DNA of 5,314 nt from JBOHER01 sp050701115 (GTDB taxonomy: Bacteria > Actinomycetota > Actinomycetes > Mycobacteriales > Pseudonocardiaceae): NCBI GenBank assembly GCA_050701115.1, contig JBOHER010000403.1, forward strand, positions 1-5,314. Direction: 5' to 3'. Below, piece after piece: positions 1 through 5,314 of this stretch. A program made the position numbers and the translations under genes. The notes beneath the pieces were generated by a model that was given only the letters and a program-made list of their open reading frames with translations, did not search any database and was not told where the DNA came from. The number at the start of each line of letters is the position of its first letter. The first letter of the stretch is position 1.

Positions 1-176
1 TGCTTCTCCGGGTACATCGCGTTGATCTGCCCGCCCGGTTCCGGCAGCGAGTCGACCACCGCGACCCTCAGACCGCGAAATCCGGCGTAATAGGCGGCGA
101 ACAGCCCGGTCGGTCCGGCGCCGACGATGAGGAGGTCGACGGTGACCGGCTCGGTGTCGTCATGCCGTGCGGACAT
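1..176 (-). CDS. Ferredoxin-NADP reductase-like, TrxR-type flavoprotein (5' part only)
   Basis: Partial gene: the first 58 codons lie in the window and the rest runs off the left edge. The visible protein has a short polar leader (residues 1-12), then a beta strand and dinucleotide-binding loop, VDLLIVGAGPTGLFAA (residues 13-28, GxGxxG at 19-24), which would bind the ADP part of FAD. LPEPGGQ (44-50) and YPEK (55-58) follow. The combination YAGxRG, then PGGQ, then YPEK is characteristic of thioredoxin-reductase-like ferredoxin/flavodoxin-NADP reductases (YumC type, usually about 330-350 residues), not of BoxA, which has ferredoxin clusters plus a plant-type FNR domain. The ATG at 176-174 is supported by AAGGAG seven bases upstream. 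The gene overlaps the end of the ligase gene by 17 nt in another frame, so it is probably co-transcribed. I infer that it passes NADPH electrons, perhaps through a ferredoxin, to BoxB. The NADPH domain and the redox partner cannot be seen. Confidence 0.85.
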   Translation of the reverse strand, partial: MSARHDDTEPVTVDLLIVGAGPTGLFAAYYAGFRGLRVAVVDSLPEPGGQINAMYPEK

Positions 177-1836
177 TCGTACTCTCCTTGTCAGTGGGCG
201 CAGCGGATGGGCCGGCAGACGCCGGAGTGGTTGAGCCGGCCTGCAGTTCGGAGCGGAGCAGTTCGCGCAGCACGTTGCGGCGGATCTTGCCGGTGGCCGT
301 CTTGGGCAGTTCGGTCATCTCCACTACCGCGCGCGGCCGTTTGAATGCGGCGAGGCCGCTGCGACACCAGCCGATGAGCGCGTCGGCGTCGACGTGCTTT
401 CCTGGTGCGGGCACGACACAGGCGACCGGCTTGTCGAGTTCGTCGGTGTCGGGTACCGCGACGACGACAACCTCGGCGACGTCGGGATGTTCGAGTAGCC
501 GGTTCTCCACCTCGGCCGGGCTGACCCAGATGCCGCCCGCCTTGAGCATGTCGCCCGCGCGGCCGAGGCAGGTGAACGTGCCGTCGGCGTTGTGCACGTA
601 GGTGTCTCCGGTGCGCAGCCACTCACCGAGGAACACCCTGCGGGTGGTGTCCGCACGGCACCAGTACCCGGTCGCCGCGCTCTCGCCCCGGACGTAGAGC
701 TCACCGGGCCGGCCTTCGGCCACGATCGGCGTGCCCTGCCCGTCGCGGATCTCCACCTGGTAGCCGGGCACGGGCGTGCCCGAGGACCCGGGGTGCACCT
801 GGCCGGGGCGGTTGGAGATGAAGATGTGCAGCATCTCGGTGGACCCGATACCGTCGAGCACTTCGACGCCGAACCGCTCGGCCATGCCGTGATACATCCG
901 TGGCGGCAGCGCCTCCCCGGCCGAGATTCCTTGCCGCACCGAGGAAAACGCGTCGTCGGCGATGTCGCTGGCCAGCAGCGGCCCGAAGAAGCTGGGCGTG
1001 CCGAACAGCAGCGTCGCCTTGTCGCGGACCGCCCGCTCGGCGAACAACTGCGGGGACGGCCGGGCCGGTTCCAGCAACGCGGTCGCGCCGACCGAGAGCG
1101 GGAAGAACATGGAATTGCCGATGCCGTAGGCGAAGAACAGCTTGGCCACCGACAAGCAGCGATCCTGCGAGGTCATGCCGAGCACCTGTTGTGCGTAGTT
1201 CTCGGCGACCAGCCTGATGTCGTTGTGACGATGCATGGCCGCCTTCGGCTTGCCGGTGGTGCCGGAGGTGTACAGCCACAGGGCGGGTGAGTCGGCCCAG
1301 GTTCGGTAGGGCTGCACACCGGAGTCGCCTGCGGCCAGCAGCTCCTCCCACCGGTGACCGGTCACTCCCGCGCGCAGTCCTTCCGGCTCGCTGCCGACCA
1401 GCACCACGTGCCGCACATCGGGCGCATTGTCAACGGCGGTGCGGACATTCGAGGCGAACGCGTCCGAACCGAGCACGACCCTGGCCCGCGAATCCGCGAC
1501 CAGCGTGCCGAGCTCGGGTCCGGTGAGCATGGTCGAGGACGGTACGGCGATGACACCGAGGTGCATCGCGGCCAGGATCGCGGTGAACAATTCGATGTCA
1601 TCGGCCATGCACATCAGCACGCGTTCTTCGGGTCGCACGCCCAGCTCCCGCAGGCCTGCCCCTACCCGTCTGACTTCTGCCGCCAGTTCGGCGTAGCTCA
1701 GCGTCCGGCTGGGGGACACGACCGCCGTACGGTCCCCGTGCCCCTCCGTTACCTGGCGATCGACCAGGTAGTCGGTCGCGTTGAACGTGGTGCCCACATT
1801 CGTTGATACCGTGCTCGTTGACTGCTCAGTCGGCAT
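160..1836 (-). CDS. bclA: Benzoate-CoA ligase (AMP-forming)
   Basis: 558 residues. It activates benzoate with ATP and CoA to benzoyl-CoA (EC 6.2.1.25 type), the entry step of the box pathway, in the cytoplasm. It is an ANL-superfamily adenylate-forming enzyme. The phosphate-binding loop YTSGTTGKPK is at 189-198. The A5 motif GIGSTEMLHIF at 329-339 carries a His-Ile pair (337-338) typical of the aryl pocket of benzoate-CoA ligases. WLRTGD is at 406-411, the hinge region GRAGDMLKAGGIWVSP at 425-440, and PKTATGKIRR at 511-520 with the catalytic lysine K517. AKLFFAYGIGN (231-241) is the segment I associate with benzoate and hydroxybenzoate-CoA ligases. The ATG lies 9 nt after the boxB stop, with GAGG overlapping that stop codon. 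The N-terminus is slightly longer than usual, and a low-complexity Ala/Ser/Thr tail follows residue 530. The context makes benzoate the likely substrate, but hydroxy- or amino-benzoates cannot be excluded by eye. Confidence 0.93.
   Translation of the reverse strand: MPTEQSTSTVSTNVGTTFNATDYLVDRQVTEGHGDRTAVVSPSRTLSYAELAAEVRRVGAGLRELGVRPEERVLMCMADDIELFTAILAAMHLGVIAVPSSTMLTGPELGTLVADSRARVVLGSDAFASNVRTAVDNAPDVRHVVLVGSEPEGLRAGVTGHRWEELLAAGDSGVQPYRTWADSPALWLYTSGTTGKPKAAMHRHNDIRLVAENYAQQVLGMTSQDRCLSVAKLFFAYGIGNSMFFPLSVGATALLEPARPSPQLFAERAVRDKATLLFGTPSFFGPLLASDIADDAFSSVRQGISAGEALPPRMYHGMAERFGVEVLDGIGSTEMLHIFISNRPGQVHPGSSGTPVPGYQVEIRDGQGTPIVAEGRPGELYVRGESAATGYWCRADTTRRVFLGEWLRTGDTYVHNADGTFTCLGRAGDMLKAGGIWVSPAEVENRLLEHPDVAEVVVVAVPDTDELDKPVACVVPAPGKHVDADALIGWCRSGLAAFKRPRAVVEMTELPKTATGKIRRNVLRELLRSELQAGSTTPASAGPSAAPTDKESTNVRTA
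184..189 (-). promoter_or_regulatory. Ribosome binding site of the reductase gene
   Basis: On the minus strand AAGGAG is followed by seven bases and then the ATG at 176-174. The site lies inside the ligase coding sequence, where the Lys-Glu codons near its C-terminus (residues 550-551) form the Shine-Dalgarno sequence. It decides the reductase start. An ATGA overlap at 163-160 looks like an alternative start but is in a different frame from the flavoprotein. Confidence 0.8.
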
Positions 1837-1845
1837 GGCTCCGCC

Positions 1846-3267
1846 TCAGGACAGGTGAACGTAGTCGAAGTCGAACGGCTTGCCGTTGATTCCGTTGATC
1901 GGCGGCGCGACCCAGCTGGCGATCTTGCCGCGTTCGTAGACGGGGTGCATGAGCGAGCGGACGAAGGTGAGATCGGAGCTGGTGGGCAACCACTTGTCGC
2001 GGTTGGCCTCCCAGGTCCGCTCGTCGATGATGGTGCCGTCCGGGGTGATGTGATGGTCGGCGTTGATGCCGACCCTGCGGTTGAAGCCCGGATGCGGCAG
2101 CGTGAGCCGGAAGCTGATGCCGTTGTCGGCGAGGATCTTGTTCCACCGGTTGAGGCCGTTCTGGCAGTCGGCGATGTATTCGCCGCGCAGGTCCAGGTTC
2201 AGGGCCAGCAGCGTCTGCACCTCGTCGGAGCCCCAGGTTCCGTCGGCGGTGGGCTTGTCAAGGAAGGTGCTGTCCTCGGTGAGCTGGTGGTCGTCCTTGC
2301 GCCGGGTTTCCTGCCAGCGTCCCTTCAGTCCCGCGGTGAAGTAGTTCGCCGCGTTGGTGGAAGTTTCGCTGCCGAACAGGTCGAGCGAGACCGTGTAGTG
2401 GAAGTTGATGTACTTCTGGATGATGTCCACCGGGATGCCGCCGTGCGATCCGATGTCCATCGTGTCGTGCTCGCGGATCAGCTCGGCGCTGCGGGCCACC
2501 ACGCGGTCTACACCGGTGGTGCCGACGAACATGTGGTGCGCCTCTTCCTTGAGCATGAACTCGCAGGTGCGCGAGAGCGGGTCGAACGCGCTCTCCTTCA
2601 GCGTGCCGAGCTGGTACTTGCCGTCCCGGTCGGTGAAGTAGGTGAACATGTAGAAGGCCAGCCAGTCGGCGGTCTCCTCGTTGAACGCGCCAAGGATCCG
2701 CGGTGTGTCCGGGCTGCCGGAGTTGCGATAGAGCAGGCCCTCGGCCTCCTCCCGGCCCTCCTTGCCGAAGTAGGCGTGCAGCAGGTACACCATGGCCCAC
2801 AGGTGGCGGCCCTCTTCGACGTTGACCTGGAACAGGTTGCGCAGGTCGTACAGGCTCGGCGCGGTCAGTCCGAGCAGCTTCTGCTGCTCGACCGACGCCG
2901 GCTCGGTGTCGCCCTGGATCACGATGAGGCGCTGCAGGTCGGCCCGGTACTCACCGGGGACCTGCTGCCAGGCGGGCTGCCCGGCATGCTCGCCGAAGGC
3001 GATCTCGCGGTCCGGGTTGCGCTCGGCCAGGAAAATGCCCCAGCGGTAGTCCGGCACGTTGACGTGGTCGAAATGCGCCCAACCCGCACGCCCGACGCTC
3101 ACCGCGGTACGCAGGTACACACCCTGGGTCTGCAGGGTAGGGCCCATCTCGCCCCACCAGTGCATGAACTTGGGTTGCCAGCCCTCAAGCGCCCGCTGCA
3201 ACCTGCGGTCGTCGGCAAGGTTGACGTTGTTGGGGATCTTGGCGTCGTAGTCGATCTTCTCTGGCAT
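1846..3267 (-). CDS. boxB: Benzoyl-CoA 2,3-epoxidase, diiron oxygenase subunit BoxB
   Basis: 473 residues, the usual length of the family. BoxB inserts one oxygen atom from O2 into benzoyl-CoA to give 2,3-epoxybenzoyl-CoA, using electrons from a reductase partner. The N-terminus (IDYxxxIPNNVNL, then RRLQRALExWQPxF, residues 5-34) is typical of BoxB. A helical core carries the carboxylate-bridged diiron site: E122, E152 and H155 in the EEGRH motif, D213, and E242 and H245 in KEEAHHMF. From memory, the ligands in the Azoarcus evansii structure are E120, E150, H153, D211, E240 and H243, which map here with a constant offset of two, so the site looks complete. The start is fixed by N-terminal homology, since the next Met is residue 35. 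The Shine-Dalgarno is weak (GGGTG nine bases before the ATG), and the boxC stop is only 6 nt away, so translational coupling to boxC is likely. The C-terminus is intact (NGKPFDFDYV at 461-470). Confidence 0.97.
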   Translation of the reverse strand: MPEKIDYDAKIPNNVNLADDRRLQRALEGWQPKFMHWWGEMGPTLQTQGVYLRTAVSVGRAGWAHFDHVNVPDYRWGIFLAERNPDREIAFGEHAGQPAWQQVPGEYRADLQRLIVIQGDTEPASVEQQKLLGLTAPSLYDLRNLFQVNVEEGRHLWAMVYLLHAYFGKEGREEAEGLLYRNSGSPDTPRILGAFNEETADWLAFYMFTYFTDRDGKYQLGTLKESAFDPLSRTCEFMLKEEAHHMFVGTTGVDRVVARSAELIREHDTMDIGSHGGIPVDIIQKYINFHYTVSLDLFGSETSTNAANYFTAGLKGRWQETRRKDDHQLTEDSTFLDKPTADGTWGSDEVQTLLALNLDLRGEYIADCQNGLNRWNKILADNGISFRLTLPHPGFNRRVGINADHHITPDGTIIDERTWEANRDKWLPTSSDLTFVRSLMHPVYERGKIASWVAPPINGINGKPFDFDYVHLS

Positions 3268-3273
3268 GTCGTG

Positions 3274-5052
3274 CTACACCCGCTTCCTGTCGAAGACCGC
3301 CTTCTGCCCGGTGCCGTACCGGCGCAACGCTCCGTCGGGCCCCGAGGCGTTCGGTCGAATGAAGATCCAGTTCTGCCATGCCGTCAGGCGGCCGAAGATC
3401 TTGGTTTCCATGGTTTCCGGACCGACGAACCGGTGGTTGGCCTCCATTCCGGTCAGCGAGTCCGGGCTGAGCGCATTCCTGGCCTCGACGACGATGCGGA
3501 CTTCGTCCTCCCAGTCGATGTCGTCCGGTGCGTCGGTGACAAGGCCGAGCTCGTTGGCCTCGCTTGCCGAGATCGCGCGGCCCTTCTCCCGATCCAGCCA
3601 ACCGAGGTGGTCGTCCTCACCGTAGAATCGGGACCGCAGCCGGGACAGCCCGTTGCCCATCGGGAAGGTGCCGAAGTTGGCGTCCGACAAAGTGATCGTG
3701 GCCCGCTCTTCGCTGTCCTCGTCGCCCGAAGATCTGCTTGCAGGGTCGAGCATCGATTCCGTCGGAGGTCCGTCCAACATGTACTGACGGTCGCTGGCCA
3801 GCGCGAGCTCCAGCAGCAGCCCGGCGAAGCAACTGCCCGGCTCGATCAGCGCGATGAGGCTGCGGCTGGTGACGTCCAGTCGTTTGAGCGTCCGCTTATA
3901 GTAGTGCACGATCTCGTTGCACAGCCAGTCACTGCCCGCGCTGTCCAGGACGACCTTCTCGTGCTCGAGCACCTTGTGCTGGTCGCCCTCGGTGCGGATC
4001 ACCCAGGTGCCAAGGTCGAGCTCGTTGGTACGCAGGCGCAGGATCAGGTCGTCGAGTTCCCGGGTGAGCGCGAGCAACCAGTTCGCCGCCCCCTGCTCGT
4101 GAATCTCCTCGACGGTGCTCGGTGCCGCGGCTTCCGGGCCGCGCGCGGTGATCTCCACGATGCCCGCCGAGCGGTCGAAGGTCGCGGTGACGTGCCGGTA
4201 GGTGATGCCCTCCGCGGTGACCTCGCGCTCGAGCGGAGTCAGCTCGATGCCCGTGGCGTCGGTAGGACGGGTGCTGGTTCCACCGCGTTCCAGCGCACGC
4301 TTCTTGACGGATTCGGTGAACTTCTGCCGGGGTGCCAAGGCGTCGACCAGCTTCCACTCGACCGCGGTCTTACCCCGCAGGCCGTCGCTGCGGGTAGCGA
4401 AGATGTCCGCCCGGTCTTTGCGCACCTTCCGCTTGTCGACCACTCGGGTCAGACCGCCGGTGCCCGGCAGGACACCCAGCAGGGGCACCTCGGGCAGCGC
4501 CACGGTCGACGAATTGTCGTCGATCAGGATGATCTCGTCGCAGGCGAGCGCGAGCTCGTAACCACCGCCCGCGCAGGAACCGTTGACCCCGGCGATGTAG
4601 GTCTGACCGGAGTTCTCGGTGGCGTCTTCGATGCCGTTACGGGTCTCGTTGGTGAACTTGCAGAAGTTCACCTTCCACTGGTGCGGCGAGGCCGCCAGCA
4701 TGCGGATGTTCGCGCCCGCGCAGAAGACGTTGTCCTTGCCGCTGGTGAGCACCACCGAGCGCACGCCGGGATGTTCGAAGCGCAGCCGCTGGGTCGCGTC
4801 GTAGAGCTCGATGTCCACGCCCAGGTCGTAGGAGTTGAGCTTCAGCTCGTAGCCGGGTACCAGGCCGCCGTTCTCGTCGACGTCCATCTCCAGCCAGGCC
4901 ACGGCACCGTCCACCCGCAGCTTCCAGTGCCGATAGGAATCCGGGTGCCGGTCGAAGGTCACCTCCGGCGCGCTCAGCTCGGCATCCCCTGAACCCGTGG
5001 CGCGCTCGGCCGCCGCCTCGCCGGCGCCGACCGATTCCGCGGCGACTGTCAT
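3274..5052 (-). CDS. boxC: 2,3-Epoxybenzoyl-CoA dihydrolase (benzoyl-CoA-dihydrodiol lyase) BoxC
   Basis: 592 residues. BoxC hydrolytically opens 2,3-epoxybenzoyl-CoA, releasing formate and 3,4-didehydroadipyl-CoA semialdehyde (EC 4.1.2.44). It has two crotonase-like halves. The first has FCAGANIRML (110-119) and GSCAGGGYELALACD (158-172), which form the CoA-thioester oxyanion hole, then LPEVPLLGVLPGTGGLTR (186-203). E166 and E188 sit at the usual crotonase acid/base positions. The second half includes EPGSCFAGLLLELALASDR (404-422), NFGTFPMGNGLSRL (459-472), and the highly conserved end GPETMETKIFGRLTAWQNWIF (544-564) followed by a YGTGQKA block (579-585). It is somewhat longer than proteobacterial BoxC (about 555), because of an Ala/Glu-rich N-terminal leader (about 1-28) and an acidic insert at about 436-450. 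The ATG at 5052 follows AGGAGG with an 8-nt spacer. It is the first gene of the operon, next to the promoter and operator. Confidence 0.97.
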   Translation of the reverse strand: MTVAAESVGAGEAAAERATGSGDAELSAPEVTFDRHPDSYRHWKLRVDGAVAWLEMDVDENGGLVPGYELKLNSYDLGVDIELYDATQRLRFEHPGVRSVVLTSGKDNVFCAGANIRMLAASPHQWKVNFCKFTNETRNGIEDATENSGQTYIAGVNGSCAGGGYELALACDEIILIDDNSSTVALPEVPLLGVLPGTGGLTRVVDKRKVRKDRADIFATRSDGLRGKTAVEWKLVDALAPRQKFTESVKKRALERGGTSTRPTDATGIELTPLEREVTAEGITYRHVTATFDRSAGIVEITARGPEAAAPSTVEEIHEQGAANWLLALTRELDDLILRLRTNELDLGTWVIRTEGDQHKVLEHEKVVLDSAGSDWLCNEIVHYYKRTLKRLDVTSRSLIALIEPGSCFAGLLLELALASDRQYMLDGPPTESMLDPASRSSGDEDSEERATITLSDANFGTFPMGNGLSRLRSRFYGEDDHLGWLDREKGRAISASEANELGLVTDAPDDIDWEDEVRIVVEARNALSPDSLTGMEANHRFVGPETMETKIFGRLTAWQNWIFIRPNASGPDGALRRYGTGQKAVFDRKRV

Positions 5053-5060
5053 GTCGAGCT

Positions 5061-5066
5061 CCTCCT
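5061..5066 (-). promoter_or_regulatory. Ribosome binding site of boxC
   Basis: AGGAGG on the minus strand sits eight bases before the boxC ATG at 5052. It is a near-perfect Shine-Dalgarno and much stronger than the one before boxB. It supports the long N-terminal form of BoxC. Confidence 0.85.
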
Positions 5067-5091
5067 CGCGGTTGTGATGTTGCGATAACCC

Positions 5092-5121
5092 ATTATCTAC
5101 ACAAGTTCATCACTACGTCAA
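5092..5121 (-). promoter_or_regulatory. Promoter of the boxC-boxB-ligase-reductase operon
   Basis: Reading the minus strand, a -35 hexamer TTGACG (5121-5116) is separated by 18 bp from a -10 hexamer GATAAT (5097-5092). Each is one mismatch from the housekeeping consensus. An alternative -10, TAGATA, overlaps it with a 16-bp spacer. Transcription would start near 5085 and give a leader of about 33 nt before boxC. The -10 overlaps the left arm of the inverted repeat, and the -35 lies directly beside the right arm, so a protein bound there should block RNA polymerase. Found by eye; no start site has been measured. Confidence 0.65.
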
Positions 5122-5132
5122 TCTTGTGTAGA
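5096..5132. promoter_or_regulatory. Inverted-repeat operator between the divergent genes
   Basis: TCTACACAAG (5096-5105) and its exact reverse complement CTTGTGTAGA (5123-5132) flank a 17-bp spacer, giving 10 of 10 matching pairs. Symmetry stops at both ends of each arm, and the spacer itself shows little symmetry. The arms cover the -10 of the minus-strand promoter and the candidate -35 of the plus-strand promoter, which points to a repressor acting on both. The arm centres are 27 bp apart, wider than a simple dimer site, so two dimers, a tetramer or a looped complex is possible. The regulator is not in the window. The site does not look like the TGCA repeats I recall for the Azoarcus BoxR operator. 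It is unlikely to be a terminator: no U-tract follows, and it lies at gene starts. Confidence 0.75.
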
Positions 5133-5152
5133 AGAAAATCGAGAGCTATCGT
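5124..5152 (+). promoter_or_regulatory. Candidate promoter of the divergent plus-strand gene
   Basis: TTGTGT (5124-5129), inside the right operator arm, is followed after 17 bp by TATCGT (5147-5152), which fits a TAnnnT -10 element. The start would fall near 5159, about 35 nt before the ATG at 5195. The match is weaker than that of the opposing promoter. It is supported mainly by the spacing and by the need for a promoter between divergent genes. Confidence 0.4.
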
Positions 5153-5179
5153 GAGAGCACCCGATCGGCAGACCAGCAC

Positions 5180-5185
5180 GGAAGG
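5180..5185 (+). promoter_or_regulatory. Ribosome binding site of the divergent gene
   Basis: GGAAGG lies nine bases before the ATG at 5195. It fixes that start, together with an in-frame TAG at 5129-5131 and the lack of any ATG or GTG between that stop and 5195. Confidence 0.6.
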
Positions 5186-5194
5186 GCAAAGCCA

Positions 5195-5314
5195 ATGCAG
5201 GAGCGAGGCCTACCCGCACGAGAACTGTCGGACGAGGAGCTGGAGCGGCAAGGCACGCAGGCACACCTCACCCGCAACCGGGTGTTCCTGCACGGCACCG
5301 CCGAGCAGTTCCGT
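5195..5314 (+). CDS. Small conserved protein resembling DUF6158 (5' part only)
   Basis: The first 40 codons are visible and the gene continues past the right edge. The sequence begins MQERGLPARELSDEELER (1-18) and ends with TRNRVFLHGTAEQFR (26-40). It is charged, has no signal peptide or membrane segment, and reads as a helical protein. The pattern 'L-SDEEL ... TR-x3-FLHG-x-A' matches my memory of DUF6158, a short (under about 100 residues) actinobacterial family of unknown function. The start is supported by GGAAGG upstream. The gene is divergent from boxC and shares the 142-bp regulatory region and the inverted repeat, so it is probably co-regulated with benzoate use. Its function is unknown. 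The charged helical character would suit a small accessory or partner protein, but nothing in the sequence proves that. The family assignment is moderate, while the gene itself is well supported. Confidence 0.7.
   Translation, partial: MQERGLPARELSDEELERQGTQAHLTRNRVFLHGTAEQFR

Noticed and set aside
160..163. ATGA start/stop overlap at the end of the ligase gene as the start of the next gene.
   Set aside because: That ATG reads a Ser/Pro-rich frame with no flavoprotein motif. The ATG at 176-174 is in the frame with GAGPTG and has AAGGAG at the right distance.
592..1290. A 232-codon plus-strand open frame opposite the ligase gene.
   Set aside because: Arg/Gly/Ala-rich shadow frame with no motifs. 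The minus-strand frame carries all the ANL superfamily motifs.
3283..3288. AGGAAG before boxB as its ribosome binding site.
   Set aside because: It lies 15 nt from the ATG, too far for normal use. Weak GGGTG nearer the start plus coupling to boxC is more likely.
1855..4992. A 1045-codon open frame on the plus strand, antisense to boxB and boxC.
   Set aside because: Its frame is set by the GC-biased third positions of the genes on the other strand, which removes stop codons. The translation is Val/Arg/Gly/Asp-rich with no recognisable domain, has no convincing ribosome site, and spans two proven genes and their junction.
5096..5132. The inverted repeat as a transcription terminator or a mobile-element end.
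   Set aside because: It has no following T-run on either strand, a long spacer, no transposase nearby and no target duplication, and it lies between two gene starts over promoter elements.
1..5314. CRISPR arrays, tRNA or rRNA genes, insertion sequences or a defence system.
   Set aside because: Apart from 142 bp, the window is filled by recognisable metabolic genes. No repeat arrays, RNA-gene signatures, transposases or nuclease motifs were seen.

Overview
The window is a GC-rich stretch of a benzoyl-CoA ('box') pathway locus, the aerobic route that breaks down benzoate as its CoA thioester. The high GC content, strong third-position G/C bias, long open antisense frames and the start of a small actinobacterial-type protein at the right edge suggest an actinomycete, possibly of the Pseudonocardiales. 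The genus-level guess is inference only.

Layout: four genes run leftward on the minus strand from one promoter region near position 5090. They are boxC (5052-3274), boxB (3267-1846), an aryl/benzoate-CoA ligase (1836-160) and the first 58 codons of a FAD-dependent ferredoxin-NADP reductase-like protein (176 to beyond the left edge). The gaps are 6 and 9 nt, and the last pair overlaps by 17 nt, so this looks like a single tightly coupled operon. On the plus strand a divergent gene begins at 5195 and leaves the window. Its 40 visible residues resemble the small actinobacterial DUF6158 proteins.

The only non-coding segment is 5053-5194 (142 bp). It is distinctly more AT-rich than the genes and holds a perfect 10-bp inverted repeat (TCTACACAAG / CTTGTGTAGA, 17-bp spacer). 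The repeat overlaps the -10 and abuts the -35 of a good minus-strand promoter, and its right arm contains the -35 of a plausible plus-strand promoter. This is the layout expected of an operator controlling both directions.

How the genes work together: the ligase converts benzoate to benzoyl-CoA. BoxB, a diiron enzyme with all six metal ligands recognisable, epoxidises the ring. BoxC opens the ring by hydrolysis, releasing formate and 3,4-didehydroadipyl-CoA semialdehyde. BoxB needs an electron donor, which in proteobacteria is the flavin/iron-sulfur reductase BoxA. Here the gene in that position encodes a thioredoxin-reductase-like (YumC-type) flavoprotein instead. This suggests an alternative electron-supply chain, and it is the most interesting feature of the locus together with the operator and the divergent small gene. 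The semialdehyde dehydrogenase (BoxD), a transporter, a ferredoxin and the regulator are not in the window.
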